Positions 1-5,311 are shown, numbered from the stretch's first letter. The stretch is 7,208 nucleotides of DNA from Pseudomonadota bacterium (GCA_018816605.1 JAHIVS010000088.1:1-7208), one strand, 5' to 3'. The notes: a model not told the origin generated them from the letters alone. Translations and numbers: made by a program.

Positions 1-657
1 AAGCCCGATAATCTGCTGGTCATTTTCAAGATATTTTAAGGCCGTCCACCGGGCCGGATAACTCCCGGTTAAAAATTTTTCCGATCGAATAATGGTTTCC
101 ATTTCGTCCAGGGCCGCATCAATGTCCATTCCATAGGAAATCTTCAAGGGCACCACCTCTTTATTGCCGGTAATTTGGGCGGCAATGGTTTCAAGCAGTT
201 GTGTCTTGCCCTCACCGCTTCTGGCAATTGTGGGCACCACCGGCACATTTAGAAGTTGGGACAATCGGTCGATATCAATCCGGATACCCCTTTTTTGGGC
301 CACATCCATCATATTCAAGGCCACACAGACCGGAATGCCCAGCTCCATGAACTGGATGGACAGGTATAGATTTCTTTCCAGGTTGGAGGCGTCCACAATG
401 TTGACAATCACAGAAGGACTCTCATTCACCAGAAAATCCCTTGCCACCACTTCCTCCAGGGAATAGGCGGTCAAAGAATAGGTGCCGGGCAGGTCTACCA
501 CATTGAACTGACCGGCGCGGCTTGTGCAGATTCCCTGTTTTTTTTCAACGGTTACCCCGGGATAATTTCCCACATGCTGCCGGGCACCGGTTAGTGCATT
601 AAAAAGTGTTGTTTTGCCGGAATTCGGATTCCCGGCCAATGCAATGGCAAGACTCAT
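1..657 (-). CDS. feoB: Ferrous iron transport protein B, N-terminal G domain (partial, runs off left edge)
   Basis: FeoB is the inner-membrane Fe(II) transporter whose N-terminal cytosolic GTPase domain drives or gates uptake. The 219 residues visible hold the full set of G motifs: G1 GNPNSGKTT (residues 9-17), a G2 Thr in GVTVE (about 36), G3 DLPG (55-58), G4 NMMD (115-118) and a G5-like ARSGEG (145-150). A helical segment from about residue 165 fits the guanine-dissociation-inhibitor subdomain. The membrane domain lies beyond position 1. The ATG at 657 is one base after the feoA stop codon, and a GAGGTG Shine-Dalgarno lies inside the end of feoA (665-670), so the two genes form a translationally close feoAB operon. 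The frame stays open to the window edge. The family assignment is secure; metal specificity for iron is family knowledge. Confidence 0.96.
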   Translation of the reverse strand, partial: MSLAIALAGNPNSGKTTLFNALTGARQHVGNYPGVTVEKKQGICTSRAGQFNVVDLPGTYSLTAYSLEEVVARDFLVNESPSVIVNIVDASNLERNLYLSIQFMELGIPVCVALNMMDVAQKRGIRIDIDRLSQLLNVPVVPTIARSGEGKTQLLETIAAQITGNKEVVPLKISYGMDIDAALDEMETIIRSEKFLTGSYPARWTALKYLENDQQIIGL

Positions 658-658
658 A

Positions 659-892
659 TCAATTCACCTCTACTAGAATATAATCGGCTTCGTTGTTGCG
701 AAGCGTCAGTGTAAACCCCATAATCCGTAAGCAAACCGGATCTAGCAAAGGGGCTTTCCCCTGGACTTTTATCGGCTTTCCAGGCACAAGGCCCATGTCT
801 CGAATCCGTCGGCCAAGCGCTCCTGTGCCTTTGACAGAAACGATAACACCCGCCTGGTTTACCTGCATTTCTCTTAATTTTATTGTTGCCAT
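659..892 (-). CDS. feoA: Ferrous iron transport protein A (FeoA, SH3-like)
   Basis: This is a 77-residue FeoA-type protein, a small cytosolic SH3-like beta-barrel that supports FeoB-dependent Fe(II) uptake. Family hallmarks are visible: a basic first strand (MATIKL), the central G-x-x-G-R-R-I-R-D-MGL-x-PG segment (about residues 24-38), and a C-terminal region of alternating hydrophobics ending ADYILVEVN. Length is typical of stand-alone FeoA. The ATG at 892 is preceded by GAGGAG (898-903) at about 5 nt spacing, which fixes the start. It is the first gene of the operon and is followed one base later by feoB. A near-consensus promoter lies at 947-975 on the same strand, with a possible operator over its -10. 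Confidence 0.95.
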   Translation of the reverse strand: MATIKLREMQVNQAGVIVSVKGTGALGRRIRDMGLVPGKPIKVQGKAPLLDPVCLRIMGFTLTLRNNEADYILVEVN

Positions 893-940
893 GGTTGCTC
901 CTCAAAATTGGGTGCGGTTAATTGTGTATTGCTTAGAATG

Positions 941-964
941 AAAAGTTTTATACAGCTAACTTTT
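941..964 (-). promoter_or_regulatory. Candidate operator over the feoA -10 (AAAAGTT-N10-AACTTTT)
   Basis: Perfect 7-bp inverted arms AAAAGTT and AACTTTT separated by 10 bp enclose the feoA -10 box. The core on the minus strand is GTTAGCTGTATAAAAC (945-960). The 10-mer AAAAGTTAGC recurs at 1547-1556 in front of the DUF2325 gene, and AAAAGTT again at 5292-5298 in front of the Com-like gene, each with AAC starting 10 bp later. The binding protein is not known. The DtxR-family regulator encoded next door is the obvious candidate, but this is inference. Confidence 0.5.
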
Positions 965-975
965 ATGATTGTCAA
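947..975 (-). promoter_or_regulatory. feoAB promoter
   Basis: On the minus strand TTGACA (970-975) is followed after 17 bp by TATAAA (947-952), close to the sigma70 consensus. Transcription would start near 940, giving a leader of about 48 nt to the feoA ATG. The -35 lies within the 9-bp palindrome ATTGTCAAT (968-976), and the -10 lies within the AAAAGTT/AACTTTT inverted repeat (941-964). Both positions suit repression. Confidence 0.75.
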
Positions 976-1008
976 TAATATTTCCTGATTGAATAAAAAA
1001 ATAATTAT

Positions 1009-1036
1009 TTGACTTACTATATAACTGCGGTATAAG
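1009..1036 (+). promoter_or_regulatory. Promoter of the DtxR-family regulator gene
   Basis: TTGACT (1009-1014), a 16-bp spacer and TATAAG (1031-1036) make a plausible sigma70 promoter, with a start near 1043 and a leader of about 27 nt. It is divergent from the feoA promoter; the two -35 boxes are 33 bp apart, so one bound regulator could affect both. A perfect 12-bp AT-only palindrome (999-1010) overlaps the -35. Confidence 0.65.
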
Positions 1037-1069
1037 AATAACAGCCAAATCAAAAAGGGAGAATAAACA

Positions 1070-1471
1070 ATGACCAATGAACTTTCCGAAAGCCTTGAAG
1101 ATTATCTTGAAACCATACTGGCGCTTCAGACAAAAAACACCGTGGCCCGGTCAAAGGATATCGCCCATAAAATGGACATTAAGCGCGGTTCTGTAACCGG
1201 GATGCTCAAAAAACTTGAGGCCCAGGGATTTATCAATTATGAGCCCTATGGATATGTCACCCTGACACCTTCCGGAGAAAAGATTGCCAGGGAAATTGAA
1301 AACCGTCATATTATGTTAAAGGATTTTTTGTTCCGAATTCTGGGCGTTGAAGAAACCATCGCCAATGACACAGCCTGCCGCATGGAACATGCCATGGACA
1401 GAAACACCTTTAAAAAATTCAAGCACTTTATCTCAATCGTTGACGCCTGTCCCCATCACAAAAAGGGATAG
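1070..1471 (+). CDS. DtxR/MntR-family metal-dependent transcriptional regulator (short form)
   Basis: This 133-residue protein matches the two-domain short form of DtxR/MntR repressors: an N-terminal winged helix (about residues 5-72, recognition region KRGSVTGMLKKLEAQG) and a helical dimerisation and metal-binding domain (about 75-125). It lacks the C-terminal SH3-like domain of DtxR/IdeR. By motif alignment, Asp11 and Glu14 (EDYLETI) match MntR Asp8 and Glu11, His80 (NRHIML) matches MntR His77, and Cys103-x2-Glu106-His107 (ACRMEH) matches the DtxR primary site Cys102/Glu105/His106. The ligand set is therefore mixed. The start has a good AGGGAG (1056-1061) at 8 nt. The gene is divergent from feoAB, a common place for an iron or manganese repressor controlling feo. 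The metal sensed (Fe or Mn) cannot be decided from sequence alone. Confidence 0.9.
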   Translation: MTNELSESLEDYLETILALQTKNTVARSKDIAHKMDIKRGSVTGMLKKLEAQGFINYEPYGYVTLTPSGEKIAREIENRHIMLKDFLFRILGVEETIANDTACRMEHAMDRNTFKKFKHFISIVDACPHHKKG

Positions 1472-1510
1472 CCTCACAACCCTTGAAGTTAGGCGTGACT
1501 TATTTTGCCC

Positions 1511-1540
1511 TTGACAAGTCAATCTTTTCTTTTTTATAAC
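1511..1540 (+). promoter_or_regulatory. Promoter of the DUF2325 gene
   Basis: A perfect TTGACA (1511-1516), an 18-bp spacer and TATAAC (1535-1540) predict a start near 1547 and an 83-nt leader. The -35 sits in a small inverted repeat, TTGAC-AA-GTCAA (1511-1522). No terminator is visible between the upstream regulator gene (ends 1471) and this promoter, so read-through from that gene is also possible. Confidence 0.65.
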
Positions 1541-1546
1541 CTCTCA

Positions 1547-1577
1547 AAAAGTTAGCCTCGCCAAACTAAAGTTTGGC
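1547..1577 (+). promoter_or_regulatory. Candidate operator / leader hairpin upstream of the DUF2325 gene
   Basis: Two overlapping signals occur here. First, AAAAGTTAGC (1547-1556) with AAC 10 bp after GTT (core GTTAGCCTCGCCAAAC, 1551-1566) repeats the element over the feoA promoter. Second, GCCAAACT-AA-AGTTTGGC (1560-1577) is an 18-bp inverted repeat with perfect 8-bp arms. Together they give three AGTTWG-like half-sites just downstream of the predicted transcription start, where a bound repressor would block elongation or initiation. The same segment could instead act as RNA, although a 2-nt loop is too tight unless the inner pairs open. Confidence 0.5.
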
Positions 1578-1614
1578 ACAATATTGCATATTTTATGCTT
1601 AAACACACACCATT

Positions 1615-1622
1615 GAGAGGTG
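1615..1622 (+). promoter_or_regulatory. Shine-Dalgarno fixing the GTG start of the DUF2325 gene
   Basis: GAGAGGTG ends 7 nt before the GTG at 1630, a strong ribosome site that supports GTG over the ATG seven codons downstream (1651). The segment TTGAGAGG (1613-1620) is exactly complementary to CCTCTCAA at 1540-1547. Confidence 0.75.
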
Positions 1623-1629
1623 AACTATC

Positions 1630-2805
1630 GTGAACAATTTTTCAAAATTTATGAATATCTGGGAAATAGAATCCCAATTCAAGTGCCCTGTTGTGGGAAC
1701 CATGCTCTCCGTTGAACGGCACAAACAGATTTTAAAAAAATGCGGATACGATGTAAGCCGCATGAAACCCTATGAATTTCATCAGCAACTCATGTCCAGA
1801 CTCCATGAACAAAACAATGTCTCTATCAAGGTCAACAATTTTATCCGGACCCAGGCCGTAAAACAGATGAAACTCATACAAAGCCTGGGGAGAAAACAGA
1901 TCCAGGCCCTGTGGGAAGCGCAATTGAAAAAAGACCTTGCAGGTCCCCTGATGTATGCCATTATTGCCCACGAAGATACCGGTCCGGACCTGCTCCAGGA
2001 AATTTACGGCCAGGTTCACATGCAGGCCCATTCCAATATGCAGGAAGTTTTCACAGCCCGGCAGCAGCTGTCCAGGATGGAAGATTCCTTGGCCTGGGAA
2101 AAGAAAAAACTCGCAGCAAAAATCCAAGAGATCCGCATTCTGGTGGATGCCAAGAAGCAGGATGCCCACAAAATATTTCAATTGGAGGCCGAAACCAGGT
2201 CCCAGCTTCGGTCTGAAAAAAACCATCCTTCTCCGGACATGTGTCTTCCCTTGGAACAAAAAATCGAAGATTTAAGCCTTCGGCTCTCATTAAGCGAAAG
2301 CCGGCTGAGAGAAATGGAGAGGGAAAAAAAAGCCCTCCAGATCAAACTTTTTGAATCAAAAAACGAGAACCAATTTCTTAAAGACGGATTCCAGGCATTG
2401 TCTGAAAATTTTGCCCCCCTGCCTCCGGAAGACTGTATAAGTGGCGGCAATTGTTGTCAGGATGCCTGCCCCCAATACCAATTGTGTGCAAAACGGGTAT
2501 TTATGATCGGCGGCATCACCAAAATGAAATCCTATTACAAGGATATCGTTGAAAATGCCGGCGGACAATTCGATTACCATGACGGGTACATGAAAAACGG
2601 TCACACCAATCTTGAAGCCCGGGTTAAACGCTGTGACCTGGTATTGTGCCCGGTAAATTGCAACAGCCACAACGCCTGTCTCAGGGTAAAAAAACTGTGT
2701 ACCCGTTTCCAAAAACCATTGAAGATCCTGGGAAATTCAAGTCTGTCTGCGGTGAGCAGGGCGCTTTTCATCCCCCAGGACCCTGGGGCCGTCAGTTCTT
2801 TGTGA
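1630..2805 (+). CDS. DUF2325 domain protein with coiled coil and Cys-rich linker
   Basis: This 391-residue protein is probably cytosolic; there is no signal peptide or membrane segment. Its parts in order are: an N-terminal helical domain (about 1-135) with CPVVGT near residue 19 and a conserved-looking GQVHMQAH (127-134); a charged coiled coil (about 138-255, rich in E/K/R with leucine heptads); a Cys cluster C269-x5-CC-x3-C-x5-C286; and a C-terminal DUF2325 domain (about 287-380). That domain starts RVFMIGGITKM and has the diagnostic CPVNCNSHNAC-x6-C (340-357). DUF2325 proteins resemble a Rossmann-type alpha/beta fold but their function is unknown to me. Thirteen Cys, with the cluster and C335/C340/C344/C350/C357, suggest metal or Fe-S binding or redox sensing. 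The nearby feoAB, DtxR-type regulator and metal ATPase point to metal homeostasis. Its last 14 bp overlap the convergent ATPase gene. The domain call is firm; the role is inference. Confidence 0.85.
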   Translation: MNNFSKFMNIWEIESQFKCPVVGTMLSVERHKQILKKCGYDVSRMKPYEFHQQLMSRLHEQNNVSIKVNNFIRTQAVKQMKLIQSLGRKQIQALWEAQLKKDLAGPLMYAIIAHEDTGPDLLQEIYGQVHMQAHSNMQEVFTARQQLSRMEDSLAWEKKKLAAKIQEIRILVDAKKQDAHKIFQLEAETRSQLRSEKNHPSPDMCLPLEQKIEDLSLRLSLSESRLREMEREKKALQIKLFESKNENQFLKDGFQALSENFAPLPPEDCISGGNCCQDACPQYQLCAKRVFMIGGITKMKSYYKDIVENAGGQFDYHDGYMKNGHTNLEARVKRCDLVLCPVNCNSHNACLRVKKLCTRFQKPLKILGNSSLSAVSRALFIPQDPGAVSSL

Positions 2806-4618
2806 ACCGGATGGAGGCGGCCAGAACGACCACCAGGATAGACCCGATATTATGGGAAACAGCTCCCCAGATGGGGGTGAGCAGGCCTGCGGCACCGGCT
2901 GCCACAGACACAAAATTGATGAAAAAACTGATACCGATGCTTATTTTAATGGTCGCGGCCATTCTGCGGCTCAGCCTGATAAGAAAAGGCAATTGGCCCA
3001 GATCATTGTTCATCAGCACAATATCTGCTGTTTCAAGGGCCACGTCAGACCCGTTAAACCCCATGGCAATTCCGGTATCCGAGGCTTTTAAGGCCGGTGC
3101 ATCATTCACCCCGTCCCCCACATAGACAAGTTGTCCGTTCTTGTAGGCTGCCAGACGTTTCAACTTATCGGCCGGTTTCTGACAGGATGCCCAGGAAGTA
3201 ATTCCCACCTGCTGTGCCACCTTGCTCACCGGCGCTTCTCGGTCACCGGAAATAAGGGCAATCTGACCGATACCGGCATCCCGAATCGCCTGGACAGCGC
3301 TCTTGGCTGTGCTTCGTGGCAGATCTTCCATGCAGATATATCCGACCGCCTGTCCGTCCACCTGCACCGCCACCGTGGTCACCCCCTGATCTGCAAATTC
3401 ATCACAGCTGAGTATCTCTATTTTTTGGGTCCCCACCCTGCCGCTTATCCCCTTTCCTGGGAAAGATTGAATATCCCTTGCATCGAGCTCCCGGCAATCA
3501 AGGGCCTTTGCCCTTTCAACAATGGCCAGGGCCAGGGGATGCAGACTTTTTCTCTCAACGGCTGCTGCCAGGCTGAGAATCTGCTGTTCATCCAGATCAC
3601 CACGGGAAATGGTCTTCACCACAAAGGGTTTCCCCCTGGTAATGGTGCCGGTCTTATCAAAACAAAAGACCGTTGCACCGGCAATATTTTCAAGATATTG
3701 CCCGCCCTTCACCAGAATCCCGGCCTTGGCAGCCCTACCGATGGCAGCAACGGTTGAAACCGGTCCTGCCAGAAGGAAGGAACAGGGACAGCCCACAATG
3801 AGAACGGTAATCGCCCGGGTCACATCCCATGTGCCAAAGTAGGTTGCAAGCGCTGCCAGCAGAATCACCGGTGTAAACCATTTGGCATACTGATCCACAA
3901 TCTTGGAACTCCGGGTCTTGGACTTTTCCGCAGCCTCCACCAGGCGGATAATCTTACCCATGGTGGCATCGGCACCCACCTTGAGGGCGCAGATTCTTGC
4001 AAACCCATCCACACAGACCGTACCCCCATAGACCATCTGTTTTTCCTGCCGGCTGACAGGTATGGGTTCTCCGGTCATGGCGGATTCATCAACTTCAATA
4101 ATACCGGTAAGGATCTGGCCGTCCACGGCAATTACCTGGCCGGCCCTAATGGGCAAGACGTCTCCCTTTGTAATATCAGCCACCAAAACACGGGTCTCTT
4201 TGCCCTCCCTCTCGATTAAGGCTGTTTTTGGGGTGATCTCAATAAGCTTCTGGATCGCCTGCCGGGCACTGTCACTTACGGCTTCCTCAATCAAGGCGCC
4301 AAAAACCATAATGCCCGAGACAATGGCAGCTTCCAGATAATTGCCATTGATCACACAGGCAATCACTGCAATACTGACCAGTTCATCCACATTCACCTGG
4401 CGGTCTGCCACCCCTTTTACGGCATTGAAAACGATGGGAACTCCGTTGATCAAAACAGAGAGCAGAAGCAGGATATCCGCCAGAGAAAAGTACGAAACCG
4501 CCACGGGTTTGAGCAACAGGGCAATGGGAATCAGGGCAGAACCGGCCATTACGCGGTAAAAATCATCTGATTTGAAAATCTCCTGGTACACATTCAAATC
4601 TGCATATCTTCCAATCAT
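2792..4618 (-). CDS. P1B-type heavy-metal translocating ATPase, no N-terminal metal-binding domain
   Basis: This 608-residue inner-membrane pump moves transition-metal ions using ATP. Core motifs: actuator TGEP (182-185), transmembrane CPC (277-279, in VGCPCSF), phosphorylation DKTGT (Asp321), the P1B-specific HP pair (360-361), SGDR (457-460) and GDGVND (501-506). The last membrane helix carries HNIGS (589-593), unlike the MSS of Cu(I) pumps, DxG of Zn/Cd pumps or HEGGT of P1B-4 pumps, so the metal is open. The N-terminus begins about 20 residues before the first hydrophobic stretch and has no HMA domain, CxxC or His-rich tail. An in-frame TTG at 4648 would add 10 residues, but it has no ribosome site and lies only about 8 nt after the predicted transcription start, so the ATG at 4618 is preferred. 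Divergent from a MarR-type regulator, which probably controls it. Iron, manganese or zinc export, or loading of an internal compartment, are the main options. Confidence 0.92.
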   Translation of the reverse strand: MIGRYADLNVYQEIFKSDDFYRVMAGSALIPIALLLKPVAVSYFSLADILLLLSVLINGVPIVFNAVKGVADRQVNVDELVSIAVIACVINGNYLEAAIVSGIMVFGALIEEAVSDSARQAIQKLIEITPKTALIEREGKETRVLVADITKGDVLPIRAGQVIAVDGQILTGIIEVDESAMTGEPIPVSRQEKQMVYGGTVCVDGFARICALKVGADATMGKIIRLVEAAEKSKTRSSKIVDQYAKWFTPVILLAALATYFGTWDVTRAITVLIVGCPCSFLLAGPVSTVAAIGRAAKAGILVKGGQYLENIAGATVFCFDKTGTITRGKPFVVKTISRGDLDEQQILSLAAAVERKSLHPLALAIVERAKALDCRELDARDIQSFPGKGISGRVGTQKIEILSCDEFADQGVTTVAVQVDGQAVGYICMEDLPRSTAKSAVQAIRDAGIGQIALISGDREAPVSKVAQQVGITSWASCQKPADKLKRLAAYKNGQLVYVGDGVNDAPALKASDTGIAMGFNGSDVALETADIVLMNNDLGQLPFLIRLSRRMAATIKISIGISFFINFVSVAAGAAGLLTPIWGAVSHNIGSILVVVLAASIRFTKN

Positions 4619-4621
4619 AAA

Positions 4622-4627
4622 CACCCC
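4622..4627 (-). promoter_or_regulatory. Probable ribosome site deciding the ATPase ATG start
   Basis: On the minus strand GGGGTG lies 3 nt (5 nt from the GGGG core) before the ATG at 4618. The spacing is short, so it is weak, but it is the only purine-rich candidate; nothing similar precedes the upstream TTG at 4648. Confidence 0.4.
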
Positions 4628-4644
4628 ATTATTTAGTTTGTCTA

Positions 4645-4657
4645 TCAAGTTATTTGA
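4645..4657. promoter_or_regulatory. Candidate operator, start-site copy (TCAA-N5-TTGA)
   Basis: TCAAGTTATTTGA is an inverted repeat with TCAA/TTGA arms and a 5-bp centre, placed over the predicted ATPase transcription start. A second copy lies 43 bp away, about four helical turns. The likely binder is the adjacent MarR-family protein (inference). Confidence 0.45.
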
Positions 4658-4662
4658 AGACC

Positions 4663-4691
4663 AATATAAATGGTTTTATTTTGATAGTCAA
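4663..4691 (-). promoter_or_regulatory. Promoter of the P1B ATPase gene
   Basis: On the minus strand TTGACT (4686-4691), a 17-bp spacer and TATATT (4663-4668) give a good sigma70 promoter, with a start near 4656 and a leader of about 38 nt to the ATG at 4618. Two TCAA-N5-TTGA palindromes bracket it, one on the -35 and one on the start site. Confidence 0.7.
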
Positions 4692-4700
4692 CCTGTTTGA
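4688..4700. promoter_or_regulatory. Candidate operator, -35 copy (TCAA-N5-TTGA)
   Basis: TCAACCTGTTTGA has the same TCAA-N5-TTGA form as the copy at 4645-4657 and overlaps the ATPase -35 box. It runs into a further inverted pair, TTGA-TGT-TCAA (4697-4707), extending the site towards the MarR gene. Confidence 0.45.
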
Positions 4701-4741
4701 TGTTCAAAATAATTTTTTTATGTTTGTAACCTGCTGGCCGG

Positions 4742-4750
4742 TGTGATAAT
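4742..4750 (+). promoter_or_regulatory. Possible extended -10 promoter of the MarR-family gene
   Basis: TGT-GATAAT forms an extended -10 element (TG at 4742-4743, GATAAT at 4745-4750). A weak -35, TTGTAA, lies at 4724-4729 with a short 15-bp spacer. Transcription would start near 4757, between copies of a repeated AACCTG word. Support is moderate to low. Confidence 0.35.
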
Positions 4751-4823
4751 TTTACTCCCGGAAGCTTGGGGCAACCTGTTTTTTTAGGAACCTGTGCCAA
4801 AAACCAGTTGGGATAAAAAAAAC

Positions 4824-5237
4824 ATGGACATAAAACACTTGTCAAAAATCATTGTGGAATTTTATGAAAAACTTTCTTCCTGGGAAGAGTCCGTGGTCCG
4901 GGATAGCGGTTTAACAACAGCCCAGGCCCATACCATTGAAATTGTCGGTCATGAAGGCTCCATCCAGATGAAAGACCTGGCGGAAAAAATCGGGGTTACC
5001 ACAGGAACCCTGACCGTGGCCATTGACCGTTTGGAAAAAAAAGGACTGCTCCTTCGCAAGCCCCATGCGACGGATCGGCGTTCTTATCTGATCGAATTAA
5101 CAAAAACAGGCGACGCTTATTTTAAGCGACACCATAATTTTCATATCAAAATGACCGAAGAAATTGTTTCAGGCCTCACCCGGACCGAACAGACAGCCTT
5201 TGTCACTATCATTGAAAAAATTCTAAAACAGAGATAA
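4824..5237 (+). CDS. MarR-family transcriptional regulator, possibly metal-sensing
   Basis: A 137-residue MarR-type dimeric winged-helix repressor. The DNA-binding region spans about residues 47-93: helix-turn-helix MKDLAEKIGVTTGTLTVAIDRLEKKG, then the wing with the family signature D84-R-R (HATDRRSYLIELT). The flanking N- and C-terminal helices form the dimer interface. His36 (AQAHTIE) and His103/His104/His107 (RHHNFH) fall where AdcR-type zinc-sensing MarR proteins place ligands, so metal sensing is possible. Start choice is uncertain: a GTG at 4794 with AGGA (4786-4789) at 4 nt would add 10 residues; the ATG at 4824 has GGGA (4810-4813) at 10 nt and gives a typical MarR N-terminus. The gene is divergent from the P1B ATPase and probably represses it and itself. 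It ends in its own terminator. Confidence 0.88.
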   Translation: MDIKHLSKIIVEFYEKLSSWEESVVRDSGLTTAQAHTIEIVGHEGSIQMKDLAEKIGVTTGTLTVAIDRLEKKGLLLRKPHATDRRSYLIELTKTGDAYFKRHHNFHIKMTEEIVSGLTRTEQTAFVTIIEKILKQR

Positions 5238-5251
5238 CCTTTTTTGTCCTT

Positions 5252-5277
5252 AAAAGAGTCTGATCTGGCTCTTTTTT
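5252..5277 (+). terminator. Rho-independent terminator of the MarR-family gene
   Basis: AAAAGAGTC (5252-5260) pairs with GGCTCTTTT (5267-5275) across a 6-nt loop, with one G-U pair, and is followed by further T residues. It begins 14 nt after the stop codon at 5237. Confidence 0.8.
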
Positions 5278-5280
5278 AGG

Positions 5281-5309
5281 TTGACACAATTAAAAGTTTG
5301 GTATATCTA
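5281..5309 (+). promoter_or_regulatory. Promoter of the Com-like gene (and possibly the porin)
   Basis: A perfect -35 TTGACA (5281-5286) lies just after the MarR terminator. The -10 is less clear: TATATC (5302-5307, spacer 15) or TATCTA (5304-5309, spacer 17). A GTT-N10-AAC element overlaps it. No good promoter is seen closer to the porin gene, so this may drive both. Confidence 0.5.
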
Positions 5310-5311
5310 AC
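5296..5311 (+). promoter_or_regulatory. Candidate operator over the Com-like promoter (GTT-N10-AAC)
   Basis: GTTTGGTATATCTAAC matches its own reverse complement at 12 of 16 positions and covers the -10 region. It is preceded by AAAA, giving the same AAAAGTT-N10-AAC layout as the feoA and DUF2325 promoters. A longer inverted pair, TTAAAAGTT (5290-5298) and AACTTTTAA (5328-5336), is built on the same half-site. Confidence 0.5.

Noticed and set aside
164..466. Plus-strand open frame opposite feoB
   Set aside because: The complementary strand encodes an unmistakable FeoB G domain across the whole stretch.
972..992. TCAAT-N11-ATTGA inverted repeat in the feoA/regulator region
   Set aside because: Short arms with a long spacer in AT-rich DNA; no second copy, so not better than chance.
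1472..1510. Terminator after the DtxR-type gene (GCCT...AGGC)
   Set aside because: Arms of only 4 bp and no T tract; cannot support a terminator.
1732..2259. Open frame of 175 codons on the minus strand
   Set aside because: Shadow of the DUF2325 coiled-coil region; the low-complexity reading is explained by the opposite strand.
2773..2788. Hairpin CCCCAG/CTGGGG as a bidirectional terminator
   Set aside because: No run of T follows on either strand, and it lies within coding sequence; kept only as part of the overlap observation.
3131..3757. Open frame of 208 codons on the plus strand
   Set aside because: Lies antisense to the P1B ATPase, whose motifs confirm the minus-strand frame; its translation resembles no family and has no ribosome site.
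4619..4648. Ten-residue N-terminal extension of the ATPase from a TTG at 4648
   Set aside because: No ribosome site, a rare start codon, and within about 8 nt of the predicted transcription start; the ATG at 4618 fits better.
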